This document shows positions 17,035 to 25,941 of a stretch of DNA of 64,000 nt, piece by piece. The stretch covers positions 1 through 64,000 of the forward strand of contig NZ_JAHKPS010000025.1 in NCBI RefSeq assembly GCF_018860565.1, written 5' to 3'. Origin of the DNA: Winogradskyella psychrotolerans (GTDB lineage Bacteria > Bacteroidota > Bacteroidia > Flavobacteriales > Flavobacteriaceae). The notes beneath the pieces were generated by a model that saw only the letters and a program-made list of their open reading frames with translations, made no database searches and was not told the origin of the DNA. The first letter of the stretch is position 1, and each line of letters starts with the position of its first letter. The translations under genes were made by a program, and so were the position numbers.

Positions 17035-18177
17035 CTAATTTTTTATAAGTCCTCTAGAAATTACAATTTTCTGAATTTCTGAAGTTCCTTCATAAATCTG
17101 AGTGATTTTAGCATCACGCATTAAACGTTCTACATGGTATTCTTTTACAAATCCGTTTCCACCGTGTATTTGTACAGCTTCAACTGTATGTTCCATAGCA
17201 ACTTTACTAGCATATAATTTTGCCATAGCACTAGACATGTCATAATTGTTCCCTTGGTCTTTATCCCAAGCAGCTTTCATCACTAACATTCTTGCAGCTT
17301 CAATTTCAGTATGCATATCTGCCAATTTAAACGCTATAGCTTGGTGGTTACAAATTTCTGTACCAAAAGCTTTACGTTCTTTAGAATATTTTAAAGCTAA
17401 TTCATAAGCACCAGCAGCAATACCTAAGGCTTGTGCAGCAATACCAATTCGTCCGCCAGAAAGTGTTTTCATAGCAAATCTAAAACCAAAGCCATCATCA
17501 CCAATTCTATTTTCTTTAGGAACTTTTACGTCATTAAATTGTAATGTATGCGTATCACTACCTCTAATTCCTAATTTGTCTTCTTTAGGCCCAATATCAA
17601 AACCAGGCATACCTTTTTCAACAATAAAGGCATTAATACCATGAGAGCCTTTATGCTTGTCTGTTTGAGCAATAACTAAATAAACTTCGGCACGTCCACC
17701 GTTTGTAATCCAGTTTTTTGTACCATTTAAAACGTAATGGTCACCTTTATCTATAGCGGTTGTTTTTTGAGATGTAGCATCACTACCAGCTTCTGGTTCG
17801 CTTAAACAAAATGCTCCAATACATTCACCTGTAGCTAATTTTGTTAAATATTTTTCTTTTTGAGCTTCATTTCCGTATGCTTCTAATCCGTAACAAACCA
17901 AAGAGTTATTTACTGAAACCATAACAGAAGCAGAGGCATCTACTTTAGATAATTCTTCCATGATGAGTACATAAGAAATAGCATCCATACCGCTTCCGCC
18001 ATATTTAGGATCTACCATAATGCCTAAAAATCCTAATTCACCCATTTTACGTACTAAGCTTTCAGGAAAAGTTTGTGCATTATCACGTTCTATGACACCA
18101 GGAAGTAATTCTGTTTGTGCAAAATCTCGTGCTGCATCACGAATCATTAAATGTTCTTCTGTTAAGTTAAAGTCCAT
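17035..18177 (-). CDS. acyl-CoA dehydrogenase
   Basis: FAD-dependent enzyme for the first step of fatty-acyl or branched-chain acyl-CoA beta-oxidation, cytoplasmic. The 380-residue length is standard. The FAD-binding stretch CLSEPEAGSD lies near residues 118-127 and WITNGGRAEVYLV follows. The catalytic-base motif IYEGTSEIQ puts the Glu at about 363, as in short-chain/butyryl-CoA dehydrogenases. It is a single gene with its own promoter and terminator, divergent from anmK. The exact chain-length preference cannot be read from sequence. Confidence 0.95.
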   Translation of the reverse strand: MDFNLTEEHLMIRDAARDFAQTELLPGVIERDNAQTFPESLVRKMGELGFLGIMVDPKYGGSGMDAISYVLIMEELSKVDASASVMVSVNNSLVCYGLEAYGNEAQKEKYLTKLATGECIGAFCLSEPEAGSDATSQKTTAIDKGDHYVLNGTKNWITNGGRAEVYLVIAQTDKHKGSHGINAFIVEKGMPGFDIGPKEDKLGIRGSDTHTLQFNDVKVPKENRIGDDGFGFRFAMKTLSGGRIGIAAQALGIAAGAYELALKYSKERKAFGTEICNHQAIAFKLADMHTEIEAARMLVMKAAWDKDQGNNYDMSSAMAKLYASKVAMEHTVEAVQIHGGNGFVKEYHVERLMRDAKITQIYEGTSEIQKIVISRGLIKN

Positions 18178-18214
18178 ATACTATAAATATTATTGATTTC
18201 TTAAAATTTTGATG

Positions 18215-18245
18215 CAAAGATAATTTTTTATTGCGGTATTTTCAA
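18215..18245 (-). promoter_or_regulatory. Bacteroidota promoter of the acyl-CoA dehydrogenase gene
   Basis: On the minus strand, TTG (18243-18245), a 20-bp spacer and TATCTTTG (18215-18222) match the primary sigma consensus TTG-N19-21-TAnnTTTG. It lies in the 91-bp divergent gap to anmK. Confidence 0.65.
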
Positions 18246-18268
18246 TAAGGAATATTATTTTTACTCAT

Positions 18269-19345
18269 ATGACAAAATTTACTTATAAAGTTATTGGTGT
18301 AATGTCAGGAACTTCACTAGATGGTATAGATCTTATTTATGCAACCTATGATGTTATTGATACCCATTGGGATTTTAAAATTCACGATGCAGAAACTGTA
18401 AAGTATTCAGCACAATGGAAATTACAATTGGGAGCATTAGTTAACCAGTCAATGGACCAATTGCAGGATATTGATTCATTATATTCTAAATATCTAGCAA
18501 CAGTAATTTCAACATTTATAAAACAACATCACATTAAAGATATAGATTTTATTGCCTCGCATGGACATACGGCTTTACACCAACCAAAGCAAGGGGTAAC
18601 TTATCAAATAGGTAATCTGCAAGTGTTAGCAGATGTTTTAAATGAAAAAGTTATCTGTGATTTTAGAGTTCAAGATGTAGAATTTGGTGGACAAGGAGCG
18701 CCTTTAGTACCTATAGGTGATCGTTTGTTATTTAAAGATTTTGATTATTGTCTCAATTTAGGCGGCTTTGCCAATGTTTCTTTTGAATCTAAAAATAAAA
18801 GAATTGCGTTTGATATTTGCCCTGTAAACATTGTTTTAAATTATTATGTTTCTAAATTAAATTTAGAATATGATGATAAAGGTAAAATAGCTTCAACAGG
18901 ACAGGTAAATGAAGCGTTACTATTTCAGTTAAACACACTTCGTTTTTATAACGAACAAGCACCAAAATCTTTAGGTTTAGAATGGGTAGAATTGAATATC
19001 TTTCCACTTATTGAACCTTATAAGCTTGAAACAAAAGATATATTACGAACATTTATTGAACATGTTGCTATTCAAGTCTCTAGAGTTCTAACAGAAAGCA
19101 ATACAAAGGTTTTAGTTACAGGAGGTGGAGTTTACAATGATTTTTTAATGGATAGAATTAGTCATTTCTCTAAATCTAAAATTGTAATCCCAGAAAATGA
19201 AATTATAGAATTTAAAGAAGCTTTAATTTTTGGATTGCTTGGAGTATTAAAAGAGAGAAACGAAGTTAACTGTTTAAAAAGTGTAACAGGTGCAAATCAA
19301 AATCATTCATCAGGAAAAAGATTAATCCCTAAAAATCTAAATTAA
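18269..19345 (+). CDS. anmK: anhydro-N-acetylmuramic acid kinase
   Basis: Cell-wall recycling enzyme that phosphorylates and opens 1,6-anhydro-MurNAc to MurNAc-6-phosphate. The signature GVMSGTSLDGID is at residues 10-21 and the ASGHK-family second motif IDFIASHGHT is near 90-100. Further conserved parts are GGFANVS near 172 and the late VLVTGGGVYND near 285. The 358-residue length is typical. It begins a plus-strand run with the amino-acid dehydrogenase but has its own upstream gap. Confidence 0.95.
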   Translation: MTKFTYKVIGVMSGTSLDGIDLIYATYDVIDTHWDFKIHDAETVKYSAQWKLQLGALVNQSMDQLQDIDSLYSKYLATVISTFIKQHHIKDIDFIASHGHTALHQPKQGVTYQIGNLQVLADVLNEKVICDFRVQDVEFGGQGAPLVPIGDRLLFKDFDYCLNLGGFANVSFESKNKRIAFDICPVNIVLNYYVSKLNLEYDDKGKIASTGQVNEALLFQLNTLRFYNEQAPKSLGLEWVELNIFPLIEPYKLETKDILRTFIEHVAIQVSRVLTESNTKVLVTGGGVYNDFLMDRISHFSKSKIVIPENEIIEFKEALIFGLLGVLKERNEVNCLKSVTGANQNHSSGKRLIPKNLN

Positions 19346-19403
19346 TTAACATTTCGGTTCGATTGTTTTTTATATTTGTTACCGGAAATAAAACAAAAAT
19401 AAA

Positions 19404-20633
19404 TTGATAAAAGATTTACTTCAGAAATACGAAAATAAGACTCCCGAAATCGTATTTCATTGGAACGACTCAGAAACAGACGCGGAAGGGTGGACAGTTA
19501 TAAACTCATTACGTGGTGGAGCAGCAGGTGGTGGAACACGAATGCGAAAAGGATTAGATAGAAATGAAGTGTTGTCTCTTGCTAAAACGATGGAAGTAAA
19601 ATTTACAGTTTCTGGCCCTGCCATAGGTGGAGCTAAATCTGGAATAAATTTTGACCCACAAGATCCAAGGAAAAAAGGTGTTTTAGAACGTTGGTATGCA
19701 GCGGTATCTCCTTTATTAAAAAGTTATTATGGAACAGGTGGTGATTTAAATGTTGACGAAATTCACGAAGTTATTCCAATTACTGAGCAGAGTGGTGTTT
19801 GGCATCCTCAAGAAGGTGTCTTTGAAGGCCATTTTAAACCAACACAAGCCGATAAAATTAATAGAATTGGTCAGTTAAGACAAGGTGTTATCAAGGTTAT
19901 TGAAAATCCAGACTTTTCTCCTAGTGTTAATAGAAAATATACCGTTGCAGATATGATTACGGGTTACGGTGTCGCTACAGCAGCAAAACACTTCTATGAT
20001 ATTAATGGAGATTCTGTGAAAGGAAAACGGGTTGTTGTTCAGGGATTTGGAAACGTAGGTGCAGCAGCTGCTTTTTATTTCGCACAAATGGGTGCAAAAG
20101 TTGTTGGTATCATTGATAGAGTTGGAGGGTTAATCAATAAAGATGGATTTACATTTGAAGAGATCACTGATTTATACCTTGCAAAAAATGGTAATACACT
20201 AGTTGCAGATAACCTCATTCCGTTTGAAGAAATCAATGAAAGTATATGGTCGTTACAGACTGAAATATTTGCACCTTGTGCAGCATCGAGATTAGTGACT
20301 CAAGATCAAATTGATCAGATGATTACTACAGGTTTAGAAGTGATTACCTGTGGTGCTAACGTCCCTTTTGCTGATAAAGAAATATTTTTTGGATCTATAA
20401 TGGAACATACAGACCAAAAAGTGAGCCTAATACCAGATTTTATTTCAAATTGTGGTATGGCAAGAGTTTTTGCTTATTTTATGGAACGTAAAGTGCTAAT
20501 GACTGATGAAGCTATTTTTAATGACACATCTGAAGTTATAAGGAAAGCTTTAGAAAAAGTGCATGAAAATAATTCAACAAGAATAGGTATAAGTGAAACA
20601 GCTTTTGAAATAGCATTAAAACAACTGATATAA
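19404..20633 (+). CDS. Glu/Leu/Phe/Val dehydrogenase (leucine-dehydrogenase-like)
   Basis: NAD(P)-dependent amino-acid dehydrogenase, cytoplasmic, 409 residues. The Gly-rich substrate segment is GGAAGGGTRMRKGL, the catalytic-lysine region GPAIGGAKSGINFDP, and the Rossmann motif VVVQGFGNVGAAAA is near 213-226. The start is TTG at 19404, 58 bp after anmK, with TATATTTG (a possible -7 element) at 19371-19378. It differs strongly from the glutamate dehydrogenase at 28885 and looks closer to leucine/valine dehydrogenase-like proteins. Substrate cannot be fixed. Confidence 0.88.
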   Translation: MIKDLLQKYENKTPEIVFHWNDSETDAEGWTVINSLRGGAAGGGTRMRKGLDRNEVLSLAKTMEVKFTVSGPAIGGAKSGINFDPQDPRKKGVLERWYAAVSPLLKSYYGTGGDLNVDEIHEVIPITEQSGVWHPQEGVFEGHFKPTQADKINRIGQLRQGVIKVIENPDFSPSVNRKYTVADMITGYGVATAAKHFYDINGDSVKGKRVVVQGFGNVGAAAAFYFAQMGAKVVGIIDRVGGLINKDGFTFEEITDLYLAKNGNTLVADNLIPFEEINESIWSLQTEIFAPCAASRLVTQDQIDQMITTGLEVITCGANVPFADKEIFFGSIMEHTDQKVSLIPDFISNCGMARVFAYFMERKVLMTDEAIFNDTSEVIRKALEKVHENNSTRIGISETAFEIALKQLI

Positions 20634-20639
20634 CATATA

Positions 20640-22031
20640 ATGGAAGCTGCAATAATTCTTGTATTTGTTTTTGGCTATTTGGCCATAACATTAGAACACA
20701 ATATTAAAATTGATAAATTAATCCCTGCTTTAGTCATGATGGCTATAAGTTGGGCACTGATTTCATTAGGTATTGATGGATTTACTCAATGGTTTGATTC
20801 TGCTAATCATAGTCTAATGGACAATTTTGGTTTACTTCCGCATGAAGAGAAAATGCACTTAATGGAAGAAACCTTACTTCATCATTTAGGTAAGACAGCA
20901 GAGATTCTTGTATTCTTATTAGGTGCAATGACCATTGTTGAAATAATAGATTATTTTGATGGGTTTTCTACCATTAAAAATGCTGTAAATTTTAACAGTA
21001 GGAAGAAACTGCTATGGATGTTTGCAATCTTAGCCTTTTTACTTTCAGCAATCATTGATAACCTTACTGCCACAATTGTTTTAATATCAATTCTTCAAAA
21101 AATTGTAAAAGAAAGAGATGTAAGAATATGGTATGCTGGTTTAATTATTATTGCAGCAAATGCAGGTGGTGCTTGGTCGCCTATAGGAGATGTGACAACA
21201 ACAATGCTTTGGATTGGAGATAAAGTGTCTACAGGTAAATTGTTCTCGTATTTGTTTATCCCTTCATTGTTATGTATGGTAGTACCAACTTTTATTGCGT
21301 CATTTTTAAAGCCTTTTAAAGGCGATTTAGAATTGCAAGAGTCAGATGGTAAACCAAAAAACAAGTTTAGTGCTACCATGTTATTCTTAGGATTGGGAGC
21401 TATTATTTTTGTGCCAATATTTAAAGTGATTACACACTTACCTCCTTATGTAGGTATGATGTTGTCATTGGGTGTTGTTGCTATTTTTGCTGAAGTATAT
21501 AGTAGTTCTAAATTTTCAATTTCAGAAGTGAGTTCAGAAGAACATAATTCTAATGCAAGTCATAGTCCTGTTCATCATTCACTATCTAAAATTGAATTGC
21601 CAAGTATATTGTTTTTCTTAGGCATCTTAATGGCCGTTGCAGCCTTAGAATCTTTAGGGATTTTATTCGGTTTTGCAGGTTCACTTCAAGACACTATGCC
21701 AATGTTAGGTACAGAGTTTCATCATGAAGGTGTATCGGATTTAGTGGTGTTACTTTTAGGTGTTGGATCGGCTGTAATAGATAACGTACCTTTGGTTGCA
21801 GCAAGTTTAGGTATGTTCTCAGAACCATTAGATAATGAGCTTTGGCATTTTATAGCCTATTCTGCAGGTACCGGAGGAAGTATGTTAATCATCGGTTCTG
21901 CAGCAGGTGTTGTGGCAATGGGAATGGAAAAAATAGATTTCTTTTGGTATTTAAAGAAAATATCTTGGTTGGCATTAGTTGGGTTTCTAGCTGGAGCAGC
22001 AGCCTTTATGGTAACAAGAGCTATTTTTTAA
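20640..22031 (+). CDS. nhaD: Na+/H+ antiporter of the NhaD family
   Basis: Integral membrane protein of 463 residues with about 12 hydrophobic helices, expelling sodium in exchange for protons. Typical NhaD pieces are LLGAMTIVEIIDYFDGF, FLLSAIIDNLTATIV near residue 140, NAGGAWSPIGDVTTTMLW and VGSAVIDNVPLVAASLGM. The paired DN motifs within helices are conserved in the ion transporter superfamily. It lies 6 bp after the amino-acid dehydrogenase, so the two are probably co-transcribed. Sodium export fits a marine lifestyle. Confidence 0.93.
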   Translation: MEAAIILVFVFGYLAITLEHNIKIDKLIPALVMMAISWALISLGIDGFTQWFDSANHSLMDNFGLLPHEEKMHLMEETLLHHLGKTAEILVFLLGAMTIVEIIDYFDGFSTIKNAVNFNSRKKLLWMFAILAFLLSAIIDNLTATIVLISILQKIVKERDVRIWYAGLIIIAANAGGAWSPIGDVTTTMLWIGDKVSTGKLFSYLFIPSLLCMVVPTFIASFLKPFKGDLELQESDGKPKNKFSATMLFLGLGAIIFVPIFKVITHLPPYVGMMLSLGVVAIFAEVYSSSKFSISEVSSEEHNSNASHSPVHHSLSKIELPSILFFLGILMAVAALESLGILFGFAGSLQDTMPMLGTEFHHEGVSDLVVLLLGVGSAVIDNVPLVAASLGMFSEPLDNELWHFIAYSAGTGGSMLIIGSAAGVVAMGMEKIDFFWYLKKISWLALVGFLAGAAAFMVTRAIF

Positions 22032-22109
22032 TATTAAAATAATAAATATACTTAAGCTATAAACTTAGCGTTATAAACAGTACAACTTTAAAAAATTAAA
22101 TATTTTAGT

Positions 22110-22805
22110 ATGATATCATTAAATACTATTCAAGATGAAGTAGATATTTTAACTGAGGGAGAACCAGTTGAAAAAACCTTATCTATTATTGAATTAATTA
22201 CAAGTGGAGGAACATCAGGAATAGTGATTATTCTTATTTTGTTTATACTTTTAATTATAGCTACTTATATTTATTTTGAACGCATTTTTGCCATTAAAGC
22301 AGCGTCTAAAGTCGATTCAAACTTTATGAATCAGATTAAAGATCACGTAAGTAATGGTAAGATAGATTCAGCACAAATGTTATGTGCTCAGCAAAATTCA
22401 CCAGTTTCGAGATTAATTGCTAAAGGAATTACTAGAATAGGAAAACCTCTAGAAGATATTAATACAGCTATAGAAAATGCTGGGCGTTTAGAAATTTATA
22501 GTCTAGAGAAAAACGTAAGTGTGTTAGCTACTATTTCTGGCGTTGCACCAATGATTGGGTTTTTAGGAACTGTTGTTGGTATGATTATTTCAATTTTTGA
22601 ATTGGCAAATGCAGGAGGAACCATTCAAATGGATGTTTTAGCAAGTGGATTATATACAGCTATGACTACAACTGTTGGTGGACTTATAGTTGGTATTATT
22701 GCATATGTAGCCTACAACCATGTTGTAGGAAGAACAAATAAAGTTGTTTACCAAATGGAAGCAAATTCTATTGAATTTTTAGATCATTTAAACGAACCTA
22801 TCTAA
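22110..22805 (+). CDS. exbB: ExbB/TolQ/MotA-family proton channel
   Basis: Inner-membrane component of the TonB-energising complex, 231 residues. It has one N-terminal helix (about 33-53, SGIVIILILFILLIIATYI) and two later helices. The MotA/TolQ/ExbB signature is present: SVLATISGVAPMIGFLGTVV near 132-151 and MTTTVGGLIVGIIAYVAYN. It is followed 3 bp later by exbD and then by a TonB-like gene, which supports the ExbB rather than TolQ call. Confidence 0.93.
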   Translation: MISLNTIQDEVDILTEGEPVEKTLSIIELITSGGTSGIVIILILFILLIIATYIYFERIFAIKAASKVDSNFMNQIKDHVSNGKIDSAQMLCAQQNSPVSRLIAKGITRIGKPLEDINTAIENAGRLEIYSLEKNVSVLATISGVAPMIGFLGTVVGMIISIFELANAGGTIQMDVLASGLYTAMTTTVGGLIVGIIAYVAYNHVVGRTNKVVYQMEANSIEFLDHLNEPI

Positions 22806-22808
22806 TTT

Positions 22809-23201
22809 ATGAACATTAGAGGAAGAAATAAAGTAACACCAGAATTCAATTTCGCGTCAATGACCGATATTGTATTCTTGTTATTAATATTTTTTATGAT
22901 AGCGTCAACATTGGTAAGTACTAATGCTATTGATATTATATTGCCAAAAGCAAGTGGTAAGACTGAAAATAAAAAATCGACTGCAGTAAGTATCAAAAAA
23001 GATTTGACCTATTATATTGATCAAAAACGCGTTGGAGAAAGTGTTTTAGAAACAGAGTTAGTATCTATTCTTTCTAACCAAGAATCACCAACAATCGTAT
23101 TGAGAGCAGAGAAATCTGTGCCTGTAGAAAATGTAGTGAAGGTTATGGATATTGCCAATAGAAATAAGTTTAAAGTGATATTAGCTGTTCAACCTAATTA
23201 A
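22809..23201 (+). CDS. exbD: ExbD/TolR-family biopolymer transport protein
   Basis: 130 residues with one N-terminal membrane helix containing the essential Asp (FASMTDIVFLLLIFFMIAST, Asp near residue 19) that carries protons. A small periplasmic domain follows. It is spaced 3 bp from exbB and 76 bp from the TonB-like gene. Together these three genes make a complete ExbB-ExbD-TonB energy-transduction set. Confidence 0.93.
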   Translation: MNIRGRNKVTPEFNFASMTDIVFLLLIFFMIASTLVSTNAIDIILPKASGKTENKKSTAVSIKKDLTYYIDQKRVGESVLETELVSILSNQESPTIVLRAEKSVPVENVVKVMDIANRNKFKVILAVQPN

Positions 23202-23277
23202 CGGCATCATTTTTGAAAATAGCTTTGGAAACCAACAAGGTTTCAAAATTTGATAAGTTTAAAACAATACCTATAAA

Positions 23278-24174
23278 GTGAAATATTTAGAGACTAAACA
23301 CGAACGCAATTCGGCAAAAATTACAGTACTCATTTCTTTGATACTGTTACTGCTATTGTTTGTTGTTGGGCCTCAATATATGGATCCTCCAGAAGAATAT
23401 GGTGTAGCAGTAAACTTTGGGACCACAGATTTTGGTAGCGGTAATAAACCATTAAGTGAACCTAAAAAGGCTGTTGAAGAAAAAATAGTAGAAGAAAGTG
23501 CTGTTGAAGAAGTGGTACCGGAAGAATCACAAGTGACACCTACTGAAGCGGCAACCAAAGCCGAAGAAGTAATGACGCAAGATAACGCTGAAGAAATTGC
23601 TATAAAAAAGCAAAAAGAAGCAGAAGCAAAAGCTAAAGCGGCTGAAGAAAAGGCTAAGGCAGAAGCTAAAGCAGCTGCAGAAAAGATAGAGCGAGAAAAA
23701 CGTGAAGCTGAAGAAAAGAAACGTGCTGAAGAAGCTGAAAAAAAGAGAAAGCTCGATGCTATGATTGGAGGTGTGAAAAATGCAGAAGGCAATACAGATG
23801 GAGGAGAAGGACCAGATAGTCAAGGTGGAAATAAAGGACAATTAGATGGTGATCCTTATGCACCAAGTTATTTTGGAGGTTCAGGTCCAGGAAAAGGAGG
23901 TGTAGGATACGGCCTAGGAGGTAGAGGAATACCATCCAAGCAAATATATAAGCAAGACTGCAACGAATACGGCTTAGTTGTTGTAAGAATTCAAGTAAAC
24001 AGACAGGGCAAAGTAATTAAAGCAGAAGCTGGAATTAAGGGCACAACCAATACGGATCCTTGTTTATTAGAACCTGCAAAAAAAATAGCCATGTCTCATA
24101 AATGGCCAGCAGATCCTGAGGCACCAACAACTCAAGTTGGTTTTGTGAGTATTAATTTTGATGTAGGTCAATAG
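23278..24174 (+). CDS. TonB-like energy transducer
   Basis: 298 residues with a GTG start at 23278. One N-terminal helix (about 17-35) anchors it. A long Lys/Glu/Ala-rich coil (about 95-165) spans the periplasm in place of the Pro-rich segment of enterobacterial TonB. A Gly-rich linker (about 170-220) leads to a C-terminal TonB/TolA-like domain (VVRIQVNRQGKVIKAEAGI, then SHKWPADPEAP). It should pass energy from ExbBD to outer-membrane receptors. The stop is separated from the folC start by one base, so the four genes probably form one transcript. Confidence 0.85.
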   Translation: MKYLETKHERNSAKITVLISLILLLLLFVVGPQYMDPPEEYGVAVNFGTTDFGSGNKPLSEPKKAVEEKIVEESAVEEVVPEESQVTPTEAATKAEEVMTQDNAEEIAIKKQKEAEAKAKAAEEKAKAEAKAAAEKIEREKREAEEKKRAEEAEKKRKLDAMIGGVKNAEGNTDGGEGPDSQGGNKGQLDGDPYAPSYFGGSGPGKGGVGYGLGGRGIPSKQIYKQDCNEYGLVVVRIQVNRQGKVIKAEAGIKGTTNTDPCLLEPAKKIAMSHKWPADPEAPTTQVGFVSINFDVGQ

Positions 24175-24175
24175 A

Positions 24176-25393
24176 ATGAATTATCAAGATACTGTGAATT
24201 GGATGTTTCAACAACTTCCAATGTATCAAAATAAAGGCAACTCAGCTTTTAAAAAAGACTTAACTAATACCATTAATTTAGCCACGTATCTCAACCATCC
24301 AGAAGGTAGGTTTAGATCTGTTCATGTTGCTGGCACTAATGGCAAAGGGTCAACAAGTCATATGTTGGCTTCAATTCTACAAGAATCAGGTTATAAAGTT
24401 GGCCTATACACGTCTCCGCATTTAAAGGACTTTAGAGAGCGTATTCGTATTAATGGTAAAGTTATAAGCAAGCAGGCTGTTATAGCTTTTATAAAGAAGA
24501 ATAAAGCATTTTTAGAAGATAATCAACTATCGTTTTTTGAAATGACTGTTGGTATGGCTTTCGATTATTTTTCAAAGCAAAAAGTAGATATTGCTATTGT
24601 TGAGGTTGGCTTGGGTGGTCGATTAGATTCTACAAATATTATTACACCAGAATTATCTGTAATTACAAACATAGGTTTTGATCATACGCAGTTTTTAGGA
24701 AACACATTTCAAGAAATTGCAGGAGAGAAAGCCGGAATTATAAAACAAAATGTTCCTGTTGTTATTGGAGAAACACATCCTGAAACCGAAAGTGTATTTA
24801 AACAAAAAGCAAGCGAAGCTAATTCTGCGATTTATTTTGCAGATCAAATTATAAATGAAGCTTTAGAGAGCGATTTAAAAGGGTCTTATCAGGTACATAA
24901 TATTAAAACGGTTATACAATCAATAAATATTTTAAAAGAGCTAGGTTTTAAGATTTCTAAAAATAATTTAGAAAAAGGACTTTTAAATGTTGTTGGTAAT
25001 ACAGGTTTGCAAGGCCGATGGCAAATATTAGGGCACAATCCGAAGGTTGTTTGTGATACGGCGCACAATAAAGAAGGATTAACTTATGTAATGGAGCAAA
25101 TAAAAAAAGAAACCTTTAATAAGCTTCATATTGTATTTGGTGTTGTAAATGACAAAGATTTGGACGCAATAATTCCTTTACTTCCTAAAGAAGCAAGCTA
25201 TTATTTTTGTCAACCAAACGTGCAAAGAGGCTTAAATGCTAAAATATTGATGACTGCTTTTAAAAAAAATCAATTATTAGGAGAATCTTATAAAAGTGTT
25301 AGTGAAGCCTTAACTATCGCAAAATCAAATGCTAATAAATATGATTTGATTTATATTGGCGGTAGTACTTTTGTTGTAGCAGAAATAATTTAA
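24176..25393 (+). CDS. folC: folylpolyglutamate synthase/dihydrofolate synthase
   Basis: Cytoplasmic ATP-dependent ligase of the Mur ligase superfamily adding glutamate to dihydropteroate and folate. The P-loop VAGTNGKGSTSHML lies at 51-64. Other conserved parts are LYTSPHLKDFRERI near 80, the SFFEMTVGMAFDYF segment, VGLGGRLDSTN near 147 and CDTAHNKEG near 297. The 405-residue length is normal. It begins 1 bp after the TonB-like gene. Confidence 0.95.
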   Translation: MNYQDTVNWMFQQLPMYQNKGNSAFKKDLTNTINLATYLNHPEGRFRSVHVAGTNGKGSTSHMLASILQESGYKVGLYTSPHLKDFRERIRINGKVISKQAVIAFIKKNKAFLEDNQLSFFEMTVGMAFDYFSKQKVDIAIVEVGLGGRLDSTNIITPELSVITNIGFDHTQFLGNTFQEIAGEKAGIIKQNVPVVIGETHPETESVFKQKASEANSAIYFADQIINEALESDLKGSYQVHNIKTVIQSINILKELGFKISKNNLEKGLLNVVGNTGLQGRWQILGHNPKVVCDTAHNKEGLTYVMEQIKKETFNKLHIVFGVVNDKDLDAIIPLLPKEASYYFCQPNVQRGLNAKILMTAFKKNQLLGESYKSVSEALTIAKSNANKYDLIYIGGSTFVVAEII

Positions 25394-25410
25394 ATTTTTA
25401 TTAAAAAATG

Positions 25411-25441
25411 TTTTGAGATATTAAAAACTAGACTATCTTTG
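25411..25441 (+). promoter_or_regulatory. promoter of tRNA-Val(UAC)
   Basis: TTTTG (25411-25415), an 18-bp spacer and TATCTTTG (25434-25441) fit the Bacteroidota consensus. The -7 element ends 15 bp before the tRNA 5' end. Confidence 0.7.
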
Positions 25442-25456
25442 CAGTCCTAATTATTA

Positions 25457-25531
25457 GGGCGACTAGCTCAGTTGGTTCAGAGCACTTGGTTTACACCCAA
25501 GGGGTCAGGGGTTCGAATCCCTTGTCGCCCA
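25457..25531 (+). tRNA. tRNA-Val (anticodon UAC)
   Basis: A 75-nt cloverleaf without encoded CCA. The acceptor stem GGGCGAC pairs with GTCGCCC, D stem GCTC with GAGC, and anticodon stem CTTGG with CCAAG around loop TTTACAC (anticodon TAC, U33 present). The T arm is AGGGG-TTCGAAT-CCCTT. It has its own promoter and a terminator 12 nt downstream. The 161 bp from 25577 to the next tRNA hold nothing else I can recognise. Confidence 0.95.
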
Positions 25532-25542
25532 CTTCCAAAAAG

Positions 25543-25576
25543 AAAACCGATTTACGAAAGTAGATCGGTTTTTTTG
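25543..25576 (+). terminator. terminator after tRNA-Val(UAC)
   Basis: Stem AAACCGATTTAC/GTAGATCGGTTT with a GAAA tetraloop and a T-run, immediately after the tRNA. Confidence 0.85.
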
Positions 25577-25737
25577 CTTTTAATAAGCGAGTGAAGTTAT
25601 TAGGTTTTGTAATTTATAAAAACAGAAATTTTAAGAATTACCTAACTGATTCAATATTTTAATAGCAGATGCAATTTCGTTCAAGGGCATCTAAGATTAA
25701 GTTCATTTGTTTAAAAAATGGTAAAGTCAATTAAAAA

Positions 25738-25812
25738 GGGTCATTAACTCAGTTGGTTCAGAGTGTCACGTCGACAACGTGGAAGTCACTGGTTCGAATC
25801 CAGTATGACCCA
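25738..25812 (+). tRNA. tRNA-Val (anticodon GAC), C at position 33
   Basis: A 75-nt cloverleaf: GGGTCAT/ATGACCC acceptor, ACTC/GAGT D stem, TCACG/CGTGG anticodon stem (one T-G pair) and ACTGG-TTCGAAT-CCAGT T arm. The anticodon loop reads TCGACAA, giving anticodon GAC (25773-25775) preceded by C where almost all tRNAs have U33. Acceptor and D-arm similarity to the preceding tRNA-Val supports the valine identity. No clear promoter is visible. Confidence 0.85.
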
Positions 25813-25824
25813 CATTATTAGAAA

Positions 25825-25855
25825 ACCCGATTTATAATTGTAAATCGGTTTTTTT
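25825..25855 (+). terminator. terminator after tRNA-Val(GAC)
   Basis: Stem CCGATTTA/TAAATCGG with a 6-nt loop, then seven T. It resembles the terminator of the preceding tRNA. Confidence 0.85.
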
Positions 25856-25941
25856 CGTTTAAAAATTACAGAGCATTGCTGTTATATAATTTATTGGATA
25901 ATTATGTTTTGTTTTTTGAAAGTATATTTGTTAATTGAGAT

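Noticed and set aside
23373..23841. Two long minus-strand open frames rich in Ser/Phe/Ala
   Set aside because: They are antisense to the Lys/Glu/Ala-repeat region of the TonB-like gene, whose codon bias keeps the other strand open; no start context or homology.
25457..25812. tRNA pair as a mobile-element attachment site
   Set aside because: No integrase, no repeated tRNA 3' end and no change in gene content beside them.
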